From positions 124,001-188,000 of the forward strand of contig NZ_CP043318.1 in the NCBI RefSeq assembly GCF_001984825.2: a DNA stretch of 64,000 bases. Reading direction: 5' to 3'. The stretch comes from Enterobacter chengduensis (lineage in GTDB: Bacteria > Pseudomonadota > Gammaproteobacteria > Enterobacterales > Enterobacteriaceae). The notes under the pieces were generated by a model. It did no database searches, had not been told where the DNA came from, and saw only the letters and a program-made list of their open reading frames with translations. Below, piece after piece: positions 17,804-27,005 of this stretch (positions within the stretch are counted from its first letter, which is position 1; each line of letters opens with the position of its first letter). The translations under genes and the position numbers were made by a program.

Positions 17804-18736
17804 TCAGGCTTTCTTACCCCATCCCTGCCACTGATGCTGGAAATATTGCACCAGCGTACTCTGGCTCACGCTTTCACCAATCACAGAGAAGAAGCGGGTC
17901 GCATAGACCGGTTCTGGCGGCTGCTTCGGTGCACAGCGCTTCACGCCGCGGAACGGGTTACGCGGCTGCGTTGCGGGTGGTTGTGCGCTACCCGGGCGAG
18001 ACGTATCGACCTGCGGCTCATTGAGCAGATCGCTCGGACGCACCAGCGTGATATCCGCAGGCAAGGTCGGCAGCATCTGCTGCAGGACGCGAACGGTAGA
18101 CGGGTGCGGGTGACCGATAGCAATGGCTGAGCCATTGCGGCGGGCCAGCTGTACCGCGCGATTAAACTGCATGCGGATATCGGCTTCGTTCTGGGTATCA
18201 TCCAGGAACACCTTGCGCTTAATCACCTTGACGCCCGTACCCTGAGCGGCACGCATCGCCTGGCTGTTGCCGATGGTCATGCTGTCGAGGAAGTAGAGAT
18301 TGTAACGCTCCAGCGCCTGCATCACTTTGAGCATCCCGTACAGGCTGGACGTCATCGCGCTGCCCATATGGTTGTTCAGGCCCACGGCATAAGGCACTTT
18401 GTTGTACGCCTCGCGTATGATGCGCTCGATCTCATCGCTGCTCATATCCGGGCGCAGGGTGTCTTTCTCCAGCGGCTGCTTGCTGAGCGGCGCCATGGGC
18501 AGGTGGATCAGCACCTGGTGCCCGCTGTTGTGGGCTTTGGTCGCCATCTCATGTGCATGAGGGGCATTCGGAAGGACGGCAACGGAGATGGCCGACGGCA
18601 TCGCCAGCACCTGATTTTCATAATGTGGACGATAACCGAAGTCATCAATCACGATGGCGAGTTTACCTGCGTATACCGGTGCAGCCAGCGCCAGCGCGCT
18701 GACGACGGAGAAAACGAATCGACGAAATTGAAGCAA
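17804..18736 (-). CDS. yibQ: divergent polysaccharide deacetylase family protein YibQ
   Basis: A 310-residue exported protein: signal peptide MLQFRRFVFSVVSALALAAPVYA, then KLAIVIDDFGYRP with the Asp pair of the divergent polysaccharide deacetylase domain, LIHLPMAP near 98, GLNNHMGSAMT near 140 and AIGHPHP near 225. The role is unproven; in E. coli it follows envC in the same leftward unit, which hints at cell-envelope work in the periplasm. The C-terminal ~70 residues (from NEPQVDTSRPG, Pro-rich) resemble no domain I know. It starts 3 bases after the envC stop. Confidence 0.92.
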   Translation of the reverse strand: MLQFRRFVFSVVSALALAAPVYAGKLAIVIDDFGYRPHYENQVLAMPSAISVAVLPNAPHAHEMATKAHNSGHQVLIHLPMAPLSKQPLEKDTLRPDMSSDEIERIIREAYNKVPYAVGLNNHMGSAMTSSLYGMLKVMQALERYNLYFLDSMTIGNSQAMRAAQGTGVKVIKRKVFLDDTQNEADIRMQFNRAVQLARRNGSAIAIGHPHPSTVRVLQQMLPTLPADITLVRPSDLLNEPQVDTSRPGSAQPPATQPRNPFRGVKRCAPKQPPEPVYATRFFSVIGESVSQSTLVQYFQHQWQGWGKKA

Positions 18737-18739
18737 AAC

Positions 18740-20023
18740 TTATCTTCCCAACCACGGCTGTGGATTGACCGCCTGACCCTGGCGACGAATTTCGAAATAG
18801 AGTGACGGGCGGCCCTGACCGCCACTGCTGCCCACAAGGGCGATGGGTTGGCCCGCGCGCACCTGCGTGCCAACGCTGACCAGCGCGCTCTGGTTGTAGC
18901 CGTAAAGGCTCATGTCGCCTTTACCGTGTTCGACCACCACCACAAGGCCGTAACCCTGCAGCCAGTCGGCCAGAATCACGCGGCCATCGGCAATGGCTTT
19001 CACTTCGCTACCTTCAGACGCGCCGATAACGATCCCTTTCCAACGTAGCTCACCCTGCAGCTGTTCGCCATAGCGATGCAGAATTGAACCGCGAACGGGC
19101 CAGAAAGCCTGACCGCGAGGAGAGCCCAAACCGCCGGTACGCGACATCAGGGAACGTTCGCTCTCGCTTGGCTTGTAGGTCGTCCCTTTGCGGGACGCTT
19201 CCTGCTGCTTGTCGCGAACGGCCTGCGCCTCGCGAGCCTCTTTTTCGGCGCGCGCTTTCGCCGCCGCTTCCGCACGGGCGATGCTGTTACGCAGTTTTGA
19301 TTCGTTGGCGCGCATTTCGCTCAGCTGGCTTTGGCCTTCCTGAATGGAGGACTCAAGGCCGGAAAGAGTTTTCTTACGCTCGTTGCGCGCCTGCTCAAGC
19401 TTTGCCTGCTGGGCCTGCTGATCGTAGAGCAGCGTTTGCTGCTGGCTCTGCTTCTCTTCCAGCTCGGCTTTTTGCGTGGAGACCTCTTCACGCGTCTGCT
19501 TCAGCTGCGCGATCGTCTCCTGACGTGCCTGGTTGAGGTAGCCAAAGTAGGCCTGCAGGCGCTGGCCACGCTGGCTCTCTTCACCGCTGAGGATCAGCTG
19601 GAGTCCGGTATGTTCACCCTGACGGAATGCGGCATCTAGCTGAGCGGCAAGGTTGCGCTCCTGCGCATCACGCTGGCGCTCCAGTTTGGCAATTGACGCA
19701 TTCATCTCGTCGATCTGCTTATTCAACTGGGCGAGGGTATTTTGCGTTTCACGAAGTTTTCGCGTGGCGGCGGAGATGGCCTCTTCCTGCTGCTTAAGCT
19801 GGGCGAGCAGGGCGGCGCGCTGCTGTTGCTGCTGGCGTACCGCGCGCTCTTTGGCGGCGATATCGGCCTGAATGGATTTCAGCTGGTCGCGGTCATCCGC
19901 GTGGGCGGATGCGGCGCACAGCAATACGCCAGCGCTGAGCGCGCTGGCGTAAAACAGAGGCCTGACTGATAACCTAAGCGGCTTCACGACCCATGTGATT
20001 GAAAAAATCGCCTTTCCCCTCAT
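18740..20023 (-). CDS. envC: murein hydrolase activator EnvC
   Basis: EnvC is recruited by FtsEX and activates the amidases AmiA and AmiB during septum splitting. The sequence has a signal region (LFYASALSAGVLLCAASAHA), a long coiled coil from about 40 to 280 (RAVRQQQQQRAALLAQLKQQ and following), and a C-terminal LytM domain with RWKGIVIGASEGSEVKAI, LVVVVEHGKGDMSLYGYN and GRPSLYFEIRR. The LytM zinc ligands are absent, as in all EnvC. Start is uncertain: ATG 20023 gives 427 residues, GTG 19987 gives 415; E. coli has 419 and its ATG aligns with an ATC here. gpmI lies 9 bases upstream. Confidence 0.95.
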   Translation of the reverse strand: MRGKAIFSITWVVKPLRLSVRPLFYASALSAGVLLCAASAHADDRDQLKSIQADIAAKERAVRQQQQQRAALLAQLKQQEEAISAATRKLRETQNTLAQLNKQIDEMNASIAKLERQRDAQERNLAAQLDAAFRQGEHTGLQLILSGEESQRGQRLQAYFGYLNQARQETIAQLKQTREEVSTQKAELEEKQSQQQTLLYDQQAQQAKLEQARNERKKTLSGLESSIQEGQSQLSEMRANESKLRNSIARAEAAAKARAEKEAREAQAVRDKQQEASRKGTTYKPSESERSLMSRTGGLGSPRGQAFWPVRGSILHRYGEQLQGELRWKGIVIGASEGSEVKAIADGRVILADWLQGYGLVVVVEHGKGDMSLYGYNQSALVSVGTQVRAGQPIALVGSSGGQGRPSLYFEIRRQGQAVNPQPWLGR

Positions 20024-20032
20024 GGGGAGCGA

Positions 20033-21577
20033 TTATTCCACGATGAACAGCGGCTTACCAGTCATCTCTTCAGGGATCGGCATACCCATCAGCGACAGCA
20101 TGGTTGGCGCGATGTCAGAAAGCTTGCCGCCTTCCACTGCTTTCAGTGATTTATCACCCACATAAATCAGCGGAACGGGCAGGTTGGTGTGGGCGGTGTG
20201 CGCCTGGCCGGTCGCCGGGTCGCGCATCTGTTCAGCGTTACCGTGGTCCGCGGTGATCAGCAGCTGGCCGCCAACGGATTCAACCGCTTTCGCCACCTGC
20301 TCAACGCAGTGGTCCAGCGCTTCGACCGCTTTCACCGCCGCTTCCATCACCCCGGTATGACCGACCATGTCGCCGTTAGGGTAGTTACAGATAATGGTGT
20401 CGTACTTACCGCTCTCGATCGCCGCAACCAGTTTTTCCGTCAGCTCGGCAGAGCTCATTTCTGGCTGCAGATCGTAGGTGGCCACTTTAGGGGAGTTGAT
20501 CAGAATGCGGTCTTCGCCTTTGAACGGTTCTTCAACGCCGCCGTTAAAGAAGAAGGTCACGTGCGCGTATTTTTCCGTTTCGGAAATACGCAGCTGCGTT
20601 TTGTCGTTCTTCGCCATCCATTCGCCAAAGGTATTGGCCAGCGAGGCGGGTGGATACGCGCAAGGGGCTTTGATGTCTGCCGCATATTCGGTCAACTGGA
20701 TGAAGTCGAGGTTTACCACTTTCTTGCGGGCGAAGCCGTCGAAGTCGCTGTTGACGAACGCACGGGTGATTTCGCGCGCGCGGTCAGCGCGGAAGTTCAT
20801 GAAGATCAGCGCGTCGCCGTCTTCCATGGCGGCATCGGCCTGGCCTTCAGCGCGAATCACGGAGGCTTTCACGAATTCGTCGTTTTCATCACGTGCATAA
20901 GCCGCTTCCAGGGCTTCAACGGCGGTCGCGAACTGGAATTCACCTTTTGCCAGGGTCAACAGGTCATAGGCTTGTTCAACGCGATCCCAGCGGTTGTCGC
21001 GGTCCATGGCGTAGTAACGACCAATGATGGAAGCGACGCGGCCTTTACCCAGCGCGGCGAATTTCTCTTCGAAGGCTTGCAGAGAGCCTTTTGCGCTGCG
21101 CGGTGGCGTATCGCGACCGTCCAGGAAGGCGTGCAGATAGATTTTTTCCGCACCGCGTTCAGCGGCCAGTTCAACCATCGCCATAATGTGGTCTTCGTGG
21201 CTGTGAACCCCGCCGGCAGAGAGCAGGCCCATAATATGAACGGCCTTGCCAGCGGCAACGGCTTTATCAACCGCGCCAGTCAGCGTTGGGTTGGAGAAGA
21301 AGGTGCGTTCTTTGATTTCAACGTCCAGACGCGTCAGGTCCTGATACACGATACGCCCGGCACCCAGGTTTACGTGACCGACTTCGGAGTTGCCCATCTG
21401 GCGGTCCGGCAGGCCCACTTCCAGGCCAGACGCGTCAATCAGCGTATGCGGACGTTTCGCCCACAGCGCATCCATGACCGGGGTTTTGGCGTTGAAAATA
21501 GCGTTATCCTGGCTGTCTTCACGGTAGCCATAGCCATCCAGAATCACCAGTACCATAGGTTTTTTAGAAACCGACAT
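20033..21577 (-). CDS. gpmI: 2,3-bisphosphoglycerate-independent phosphoglycerate mutase
   Basis: GpmI (GpmM) interconverts 3- and 2-phosphoglycerate in glycolysis using manganese. With ATG 21577 the protein has 514 residues, the E. coli length. Alkaline-phosphatase-superfamily landmarks are visible: [13 protein letters not shown] near residue 10, [15 protein letters not shown] near 62-76 with the nucleophile Ser, DGRDTPP near 153, [12 protein letters not shown] near 260, and [10 protein letters not shown] near 442 with metal-binding Asp/His. GAGGTTGTCGC upstream provides the ribosome site. It heads the leftward gpmI-envC-yibQ unit and diverges from yibN. Confidence 0.98.
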   Translation of the reverse strand: MSVSKKPMVLVILDGYGYREDSQDNAIFNAKTPVMDALWAKRPHTLIDASGLEVGLPDRQMGNSEVGHVNLGAGRIVYQDLTRLDVEIKERTFFSNPTLTGAVDKAVAAGKAVHIMGLLSAGGVHSHEDHIMAMVELAAERGAEKIYLHAFLDGRDTPPRSAKGSLQAFEEKFAALGKGRVASIIGRYYAMDRDNRWDRVEQAYDLLTLAKGEFQFATAVEALEAAYARDENDEFVKASVIRAEGQADAAMEDGDALIFMNFRADRAREITRAFVNSDFDGFARKKVVNLDFIQLTEYAADIKAPCAYPPASLANTFGEWMAKNDKTQLRISETEKYAHVTFFFNGGVEEPFKGEDRILINSPKVATYDLQPEMSSAELTEKLVAAIESGKYDTIICNYPNGDMVGHTGVMEAAVKAVEALDHCVEQVAKAVESVGGQLLITADHGNAEQMRDPATGQAHTAHTNLPVPLIYVGDKSLKAVEGGKLSDIAPTMLSLMGMPIPEEMTGKPLFIVE

Positions 21578-21750
21578 TGCGACAACCTCATGCTCAAGAG
21601 TCAAAATTTGCGTAATTTTACTACAGCTGAATCGATCAAATAGCCGCAGAAGATCAAAGAAAGCGCGGAGGCAAGGTGCTGACCAGACCATTTTGAGGCA
21701 TTTTTTTAGGTGGCATGCCGCAGAAAATGGATTAGGTTAGGGTCGCTGGC

Positions 21751-21778
21751 TGTATTTGCCAGAACGCACAGGTATACT
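21751..21778 (+). promoter_or_regulatory. putative promoter of yibN-grxC-secB
   Basis: TATACT at 21773-21778 is a good -10 box, with TGTATT at 21751-21756 as a weak -35 at 16-base spacing. It is 46 bases upstream of the yibN ATG. Confidence 0.45.
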
Positions 21779-21823
21779 CCTGTCCTGGTTTTTTTATCAC
21801 TTAGTCGGGAGTAGTTACCCTCC

Positions 21824-22255
21824 ATGCAAGAAATTATGCAATTCGTTAGCCGCCATCCGGTTCTGAGCATCGCGTGGATTGGCCTGCTGGCTGCTGTGCT
21901 GTCCACCACATTTAAGAGCCTGACGTCTAAGATTAAGGTTATCACCCGTGGTGAAGCGACGCGTCTGATTAACAAAGAAGATGCCGTCGTGGTCGATCTG
22001 CGTCAGCGTGACGATTTCCGTAAAGGTCACATTGCGGGCGCAATCAACCTGCTGCCAGCGGAAATCAAAGCGAACAACGTCGGTGAGCTTGAAAAGCACA
22101 AAGCCCAGCCGATTATCGTTGTGGATGCGACCGGCATGCAGGCACAGGAATCTGCCAGCGCGCTTCATAAAGCAGGCTTCGAAAACGTAACGGTGCTGAA
22201 AGAAGGTATTTCCGGCTGGAGCGGGGAAAATCTTCCTTTGGTGCGCGGTAAATAA
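21824..22255 (+). CDS. yibN: membrane-anchored rhodanese-fold protein YibN, without the catalytic cysteine
   Basis: A 143-residue protein with an N-terminal membrane anchor ([20 protein letters not shown], residues 11-30) and one rhodanese domain: [20 protein letters not shown] near 53-72 and [14 protein letters not shown] near the end. In rhodaneses the active Cys starts the loop after the central strand; E. coli YibN, as I recall it, has GSGMQCQEP there, whereas this protein reads ATGMQAQES. The protein contains no cysteine at all, so it cannot act as a sulfurtransferase. Function is unknown; it starts the yibN-grxC-secB-gpsA-cysE row. Confidence 0.93.
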   Translation: MQEIMQFVSRHPVLSIAWIGLLAAVLSTTFKSLTSKIKVITRGEATRLINKEDAVVVDLRQRDDFRKGHIAGAINLLPAEIKANNVGELEKHKAQPIIVVDATGMQAQESASALHKAGFENVTVLKEGISGWSGENLPLVRGK

Positions 22256-22266
22256 GGAGTTCAGTC

Positions 22267-22518
22267 ATGGCCCATATTGAGATCTATACCAAAGCGACGT
22301 GCCCGTTCTGCCATCGTGCGAAAGCGCTGTTGAACAGCAAAGGCGTTACGTTCCAGGAGCTGCCGATCGACGGTGACGCGATCAAACGCGAAGAGATGAT
22401 TCAACGTAGTGGCCGTACGACGGTTCCACAGATTTTTATTGATGCGCAGCACATTGGCGGCTGTGATGACTTGTATGCGCTCGACGCCCGTGGTGGACTC
22501 GATCCGCTGCTGGGCTAA
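22267..22518 (+). CDS. grxC: glutaredoxin 3
   Basis: GrxC is a small dithiol glutaredoxin that reduces protein disulfides and glutathione mixed disulfides in the cytoplasm. It has 83 residues, the usual length, with the CPFC active site at residues 12-15, the TVPQ cis-Pro motif near 52, and the GGCDD glutathione-binding turn near 65. It starts 11 bases after yibN and is followed by secB after 32 bases. Confidence 0.98.
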   Translation: MAHIEIYTKATCPFCHRAKALLNSKGVTFQELPIDGDAIKREEMIQRSGRTTVPQIFIDAQHIGGCDDLYALDARGGLDPLLG

Positions 22519-22550
22519 GAGACTTTAGGACAATTAAAAAGGGTATTTCC

Positions 22551-23018
22551 ATGTCAGAACAAAACAACACCGAGATGACTTTCCAGATCCAGCGTATCTA
22601 CACCAAAGATGTCTCTTTCGAAGCGCCAAATGCGCCACACGTTTTCCAGAAAGATTGGCAGCCAGAGGTTAAACTTGATCTGGATACCGCATCTACCCAA
22701 CTGGCGGATGACGTGTATGAAGTCGTGCTGCGTGTGACCGTCACCGCTTCTCTGGGCGAAGAAACGGCTTTCCTGTGTGAAGTTCAGCAGGGCGGTATCT
22801 TCTCTATCGGCGGTATTGAAGGCAACCAGATGGCGCATTGCCTGGGCGCGTACTGCCCGAACATTCTGTTCCCGTATGCGCGTGAATGCATCACCAGCCT
22901 GGTTTCCCGCGGTACATTCCCGCAACTGAACCTTGCGCCAGTGAACTTTGATGCGCTGTTCATGAACTATCTGCAGCAGCAGGCTGGCGAAGGTGCTGAA
23001 CAACATCAGGATGCCTGA
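22551..23018 (+). CDS. secB: protein-export chaperone SecB
   Basis: SecB is a homotetrameric chaperone that keeps outer-membrane and periplasmic precursors unfolded and delivers them to SecA. The 155-residue acidic protein (E. coli: 155) shows [19 protein letters not shown] near the N-terminus, VCEVQQGG-type core here as [14 protein letters not shown], and the conserved [13 protein letters not shown] stretch near residue 103 with [10 protein letters not shown]. Its TGA overlaps the gpsA ATG by one base (ATGA-like TGATG), so the two are translationally linked. Confidence 0.98.
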   Translation: MSEQNNTEMTFQIQRIYTKDVSFEAPNAPHVFQKDWQPEVKLDLDTASTQLADDVYEVVLRVTVTASLGEETAFLCEVQQGGIFSIGGIEGNQMAHCLGAYCPNILFPYARECITSLVSRGTFPQLNLAPVNFDALFMNYLQQQAGEGAEQHQDA

Positions 23019-24037
23019 TGAGCACTGTTAATGCGTCAATGACTGTGATCGGTGCCGGTTCATACGGCACCGCTCTTGCCATCACGCTGGCAAGAAATGG
23101 TCACGACGTGGTCCTGTGGGGCCACGACCCAAAACATATCGCCACGCTGCAGCGCGATCGTTGCAACGTCGCGTTTCTTCCGGACGTTCCGTTCCCTGAC
23201 TCCCTGCACCTTGAAAGCGACCTCGCGACCGCGCTGGCGGCCAGCCGCAACATTCTGATTGTGGTGCCGAGCCATGTCTTCGGCGACGTGCTCCGTCAGA
23301 TTAAGCCGCTGATGCGCCCGGATGCGCGCATTGTCTGGGCGACAAAAGGACTGGAAGCCGAAACCGGACGTCTGCTGCAGGACGTTGCCCGCGAAGCGCT
23401 GGGCGATGCGATCCCGCTGGCGGTCATTTCCGGCCCGACCTTTGCCAAAGAGCTGGCCGCTGGCCTGCCGACGGCGATTTCACTGGCCTCAACCGATCCG
23501 GCCTTCTCCGACGATCTCCAGCAATTGCTGCACTGCGGCAAGAGCTTCCGCGTTTACAGCAACCCCGATTTTATCGGCGTGCAGCTGGGCGGGGCGGTGA
23601 AGAACGTGATTGCGATTGGTGCCGGGATGTCCGACGGCATTGGTTTTGGTGCCAACGCCCGTACGGCGCTGATCACTCGAGGGCTGACCGAAATGTCGCG
23701 CCTGGGCGAAGCGCTGGGTGCCGATCCGTCCACCTTTATGGGGATGGCGGGCCTGGGCGATCTGGTGCTGACCTGTACCGACAACCAGTCTCGTAACCGC
23801 CGCTTTGGCATGATGCTCGGACAGGGCAGCGATGTAAAAGGCGCGCAGGAGAAGATTGGTCAGGTGGTTGAAGGCTACCGCAATACCAAAGAAGTCCGCG
23901 AGCTGGCGCACCGTTTTGGTGTCGAAATGCCAATAACCGAGGAAATTTATCAGGTATTGTATTGCGGAAAAAATGCGCGCGAGGCAGCATTGACCTTATT
24001 AGGTCGTGCGCGCAAGGACGAGCGCAGCAGTAACTAG
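23018..24037 (+). CDS. gpsA: glycerol-3-phosphate dehydrogenase [NAD(P)+]
   Basis: GpsA reduces dihydroxyacetone phosphate to sn-glycerol 3-phosphate, the backbone for phospholipids. The 339-residue protein has the Rossmann motif [20 protein letters not shown] near residue 11, [11 protein letters not shown] near 107, [16 protein letters not shown] near 140, and [19 protein letters not shown] near 193, where the catalytic Lys sits. The C-terminal domain ends in [11 protein letters not shown]. Its ATG overlaps the secB stop. cysE follows after 74 bases and a hairpin. Confidence 0.98.
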   Translation: MSTVNASMTVIGAGSYGTALAITLARNGHDVVLWGHDPKHIATLQRDRCNVAFLPDVPFPDSLHLESDLATALAASRNILIVVPSHVFGDVLRQIKPLMRPDARIVWATKGLEAETGRLLQDVAREALGDAIPLAVISGPTFAKELAAGLPTAISLASTDPAFSDDLQQLLHCGKSFRVYSNPDFIGVQLGGAVKNVIAIGAGMSDGIGFGANARTALITRGLTEMSRLGEALGADPSTFMGMAGLGDLVLTCTDNQSRNRRFGMMLGQGSDVKGAQEKIGQVVEGYRNTKEVRELAHRFGVEMPITEEIYQVLYCGKNAREAALTLLGRARKDERSSN

Positions 24038-24056
24038 TCGGAAACGTTGTCACCTG

Positions 24057-24090
24057 AATGACCCAGCCAGCGCAGAACTGGCTGGTCATT
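24057..24090 (+). other. hairpin between gpsA and cysE
   Basis: AATGACCCAGCCAG (24057-24070) pairs with CTGGCTGGTCATT (24078-24090), a 13-bp stem with one bulged C and a 7-base loop. There is no T-run after it; ACTATCGTCTGGAGTAAGC follows up to the cysE ATG. It may partly terminate, process or stabilise the secB-gpsA message, leaving less cysE transcript. Confidence 0.6.
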
Positions 24091-24111
24091 AACTATCGTC
24101 TGGAGTAAGCA

Positions 24112-24933
24112 ATGCCGTGTGAAGAACTGGATATCGTCTGGAACAATATAAAAGCCGAAGCCCGGGCGCTGGCCGACTGCGAGCCTATGCTGGCCAGTTT
24201 CTACCACGCAACGCTACTCAAGCACGAAAACCTCGGCAGCGCGCTAAGCTACATGCTTGCCAACAAGCTGGCGTCCTCAATCATGCCTGCTATCGCCATT
24301 CGTGAAGTGGTGGAAGAGGCTTACGCCGCTGACCCGGAAATGATCGCCTCTGCCGCCTGTGATATCCAGGCCGTGCGCACCCGTGACCCGGCGGTCGATA
24401 AATATTCTACGCCGCTGCTGTACCTGAAAGGCTTCCACGCCCTGCAGGCTTACCGCATCGGCCACTGGCTGTGGAATGAAGGCCGCCGCGCGCTGGCGAT
24501 CTTCCTGCAAAACCAGGTTTCCGTGACCTTCCAGGTCGATATTCACCCGGCGGCGAAAATTGGCCGTGGGATCATGCTCGACCACGCCACCGGCATTGTT
24601 GTGGGTGAAACGGCGGTGATTGAAGATGACGTCTCGATCCTGCAGTCGGTTACCCTTGGCGGTACCGGTAAAACCAGCGGCGATCGCCATCCGAAAATTC
24701 GTGAAGGGGTGATGATTGGCGCGGGAGCCAAAATCCTCGGCAATATCGAAGTCGGACGCGGCGCGAAGATTGGCGCAGGGTCGGTTGTGCTCCAACCGGT
24801 GCCGCCGCACACCACCGCCGCTGGCGTACCGGCGCGCATCGTCGGTAAGCCAGACAGCGATAAGCCGTCCATGGATATGGATCAGCACTTCAACGGCATT
24901 CACCATACCTTTGAGTATGGTGACGGCATCTGA
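24112..24933 (+). CDS. cysE: serine O-acetyltransferase
   Basis: CysE acetylates L-serine with acetyl-CoA to O-acetylserine, the carbon skeleton for cysteine, and is inhibited by cysteine. The 273-residue protein (E. coli: 273) has an alpha-helical N-terminal domain and a left-handed beta-helix of hexapeptide repeats from about 140: IHPAAKIGRGIMLDHATGIV with the catalytic His near 158, VSILQSVTLGGTGKTSGDRH, then GAKILGNIEVGRGAKIGAG. The C-terminal tail ending in EYGDGI should bind the cysteine synthase. The last codons contain an 8-bp perfect inverted repeat (24901-24922). Confidence 0.98.
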   Translation: MPCEELDIVWNNIKAEARALADCEPMLASFYHATLLKHENLGSALSYMLANKLASSIMPAIAIREVVEEAYAADPEMIASAACDIQAVRTRDPAVDKYSTPLLYLKGFHALQAYRIGHWLWNEGRRALAIFLQNQVSVTFQVDIHPAAKIGRGIMLDHATGIVVGETAVIEDDVSILQSVTLGGTGKTSGDRHPKIREGVMIGAGAKILGNIEVGRGAKIGAGSVVLQPVPPHTTAAGVPARIVGKPDSDKPSMDMDQHFNGIHHTFEYGDGI

Positions 24934-24939
24934 GATTTT

Positions 24940-24969
24940 GCCCGGCGGCGCTGCGCTTACCGGGCCTAC
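24940..24969. repeat. REP-like palindrome between cysE and trmL
   Basis: GCCCGG-CGGCGCTGCGCTTA-CCGGGCCTAC, the enterobacterial REP (palindromic unit) pattern. Other copies in the window are at 30855-30884, 44694-44725 and 53675-53704. The trmL stop codon lies inside it, so it forms the 3' end of both convergent genes. Confidence 0.8.
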
Positions 24970-25436
24970 CTTAATACGGCGCCGGGATACCCCAGCTGGC
25001 GCCAGGCTTCATATACCACCACCGACACCGCGTTCGACAGGTTCATGCTGCGGCTGTCCGGCATCATCGGAATACGAATTTTCTGCTCGGCGGGCAGGGC
25101 ATCCAGAATCGTGGCCGGCAGGCCGCGGGTTTCCGGGCCAAACATCAGATAGTCACCTGCCTGATAGCTTACGGCGCTGTGCGCTGGCGTGCCTTTGGTG
25201 GTCAGGGCGAACATGCGCTGCGGCTGCTCGGCTTCCAGAAACGCGTCGTAGTCGCGGTGGCGAACCACGGCGGTAAATTCATGATAATCCAGCCCCGCGC
25301 GGCGCAGGCGCTTGTCGTCCCACGTAAAGCCCATCGGCTCAATGATGTGCAGGCGAAAGCCGGTGTTGGCGCACAGGCGGATGATGTTGCCGGTGTTCGG
25401 CGGAATTTCTGGTTCGAATAAAACGATGTTAAGCAT
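24966..25436 (-). CDS. trmL: tRNA (cytidine/uridine-2'-O-)-methyltransferase TrmL
   Basis: TrmL 2'-O-methylates position 34 (wobble base) of two leucine tRNAs. The 156-residue protein is the minimal SPOUT (SpoU) fold: [20 protein letters not shown] with the conserved NTGNI-R motif near residue 14-19, [11 protein letters not shown] near 100 as motif 2, and [20 protein letters not shown] near 120 as the knotted motif 3. The E. coli protein is 157 residues. The AAGGGGG ribosome site is inside a hairpin just upstream of the start codon. Confidence 0.96.
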   Translation of the reverse strand: MLNIVLFEPEIPPNTGNIIRLCANTGFRLHIIEPMGFTWDDKRLRRAGLDYHEFTAVVRHRDYDAFLEAEQPQRMFALTTKGTPAHSAVSYQAGDYLMFGPETRGLPATILDALPAEQKIRIPMMPDSRSMNLSNAVSVVVYEAWRQLGYPGAVLR

Positions 25437-25437
25437 G

Positions 25438-25461
25438 CTGCCCCCTTAATTGCGGGGGCAG
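25438..25461 (-). other. hairpin enclosing the trmL ribosome binding site
   Basis: On the trmL strand CTGCCCCC and GGGGGCAG form a perfect 8-bp stem with an 8-base loop. The right arm contains the Shine-Dalgarno (AAGGGGG) and ends one base before the ATG. Folding would hide the ribosome site. Confidence 0.55.
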
Positions 25462-25481
25462 AATAGCAGAAAAGAGCGGAA

Positions 25482-26822
25482 CTACGCGACGCCGGGCTCC
25501 TGCGAGCGGCTATACAGCATTTTGTAGACGGTTGCCGCCGCGGCCACCAGCGCGGGCACGCTGAGGATCATTAAAATACTGTCTGCCTGCCACTGCATGG
25601 AAAGCAGCTGCGCGCTGGTCATGGTGCCCGCCACGCCGCCAAAGCGGCCAATGCCCTGCATCCAGGCGATGCCCGTCGCGCGGCACTCGGTAGGGTAAAA
25701 GGTGGCGGCCAGGGTCTGCATGCCCGACTGCGCGCCGTTCATCGCGATCCCCATCAGGAAGATCAGCCCGCCAAACAGGGCGATATGGTTATGCTCAATG
25801 CCCAGTAGCAGGATAAGGCCCATCGTAAGCACGAAACCACACGCAACCACCCTGTGCGCTTCCCAGCGGTCCATCATCCAGCCTGCAAGCAGAATGCCGG
25901 CGGTGCCCCCGAAGGTGAACAGCGAGGTGAGCCAGGCGGATTCCGCCAGGGCATAGCCCATCCCCTGCATCAGGGTCGGCATCCAGCTCAGCAGGACGTA
26001 GTAAATCACCAGCCCCATAAAGTAAGTGACCCACAGCATCAGTGTGCCGGGCAGCCAGGGCATGGAGAAGAGCTGCGCCACGCTCCCTTTTTTAGAGGCG
26101 ACTTTCTCTTCCGCCAGGAAAAAGCCCGTGACGCTCTCCAGGGTGCTGCGAGCGAAGCGGCTGGCAATTCGGCGGACCTGCATGACGTCCTTCCCGCGCT
26201 GCACCAGAAACTTCACCGACTCCGGCAACAGCAGCGCCAGCAGCAGCGTTAAAATCAGCGGGGCAATCGCGCCGGTCAGCAGCACGCTTCGCCAGCCGTG
26301 GTGGGGGATAAGCCAGGACGAGATCGCCCCGCCGCCCGCCGCACCGAGAGGGAAGCCGCAGTACATGGTATTAATCGCCATGGCGCGGCAGCGCTGGGGG
26401 GCGAACTCGGAGATAAGCGTGATGGCGTTCGGCATGGCGGCACCGAGCCCCAGGCCCGTCAGAAAGCGCCACAGCGTCAGGGTATTCAGGCTTTGCGCCC
26501 AGGCCGTCCCCAGGCTTGCAAGACCGAAGAACAGGCAGGAAAAGACCAGCACGCGCTTGCGTCCGATCCGGTCCGATACCGGACCGGCGACCAGCGCACC
26601 CAGCGACAGCCCCAGCAGCGCCGCGCTCAGCACCGGGCCCAGATCCTGTTTGTGGATCCCCCATTCCGCCGACAGCGTAGGCGCGATGTAGCCCATTGCC
26701 GCCGTATCAAAGCCGTCGATCGCCAGAACCAGAAAGCCCAGCACAATGAGCAGCCAGTGAAACCCCGAAAAGGGGCTCTCATCGATTACCTGCTGAATAT
26801 CCACCTTGCCTGAATACGTCAT
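25482..26822 (-). CDS. MFS transporter, aromatic acid:H+ symporter type
   Basis: A 446-residue transporter with about twelve membrane segments. The first carries VLAIDGFDTAAMGYIAP near residues 29-45, the DGxD motif typical of the aromatic acid:H+ symporter group (PcaK, MhpT), and the loop after the second reads GPVSDRIGRKRVLV, the standard MFS motif A. ATG 26822 with GGGGAGCGT before it is the start; the frame is open to 26903 without support. It lies 183 bases after lldD, beyond a terminator, and is not obviously part of lactate use. The substrate is unknown: hydroxybenzoate-like or other organic anions are possible. Confidence 0.82.
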   Translation of the reverse strand: MTYSGKVDIQQVIDESPFSGFHWLLIVLGFLVLAIDGFDTAAMGYIAPTLSAEWGIHKQDLGPVLSAALLGLSLGALVAGPVSDRIGRKRVLVFSCLFFGLASLGTAWAQSLNTLTLWRFLTGLGLGAAMPNAITLISEFAPQRCRAMAINTMYCGFPLGAAGGGAISSWLIPHHGWRSVLLTGAIAPLILTLLLALLLPESVKFLVQRGKDVMQVRRIASRFARSTLESVTGFFLAEEKVASKKGSVAQLFSMPWLPGTLMLWVTYFMGLVIYYVLLSWMPTLMQGMGYALAESAWLTSLFTFGGTAGILLAGWMMDRWEAHRVVACGFVLTMGLILLLGIEHNHIALFGGLIFLMGIAMNGAQSGMQTLAATFYPTECRATGIAWMQGIGRFGGVAGTMTSAQLLSMQWQADSILMILSVPALVAAAATVYKMLYSRSQEPGVA

Positions 26823-26942
26823 ACGCTCCCCTTCGATGTGATGTTGTTTTTGTGTTCTTGTATTTGCTTGTCTATACAATTGCGGACGGCAGGTGGATGT
26901 CAAATTTTCTTATCCAATATGTTATCTGGATGTTATTTTCGG

Positions 26943-26975
26943 CAAAAAAAAGCGCCCGAGGGGGAGATCGGACGC
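26943..26975 (-). terminator. terminator of lldPRD
   Basis: On the lldD strand GCGTCCGA and TCGGGCGC (plus-strand 26968-26975 and 26952-26959) form an 8-bp stem with one G-T pair and an 8-base loop, followed by eight T. It lies 30 bases after the lldD stop. Confidence 0.85.
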
Positions 26976-27005
26976 GTAAGAAAGAGGGGTTAACGACGGG
27001 GAGAT

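Noticed and set aside
20189..21643. 484-codon open frame antisense to gpmI
   Set aside because: Composition is that of a reverse-strand shadow of a GC-rich gene; gpmI is certain over the same bases.
24901..24922. 8-bp inverted repeat at the 3' end of cysE as terminator
   Set aside because: It is in coding sequence and lacks a T-run; the REP element next to it is the better 3' structure.
26823..26903. Longer N-terminus (27 residues) of the MFS transporter
   Set aside because: The added residues are polar and unlike the family; GGGGAGCGT directly precedes ATG 26822.
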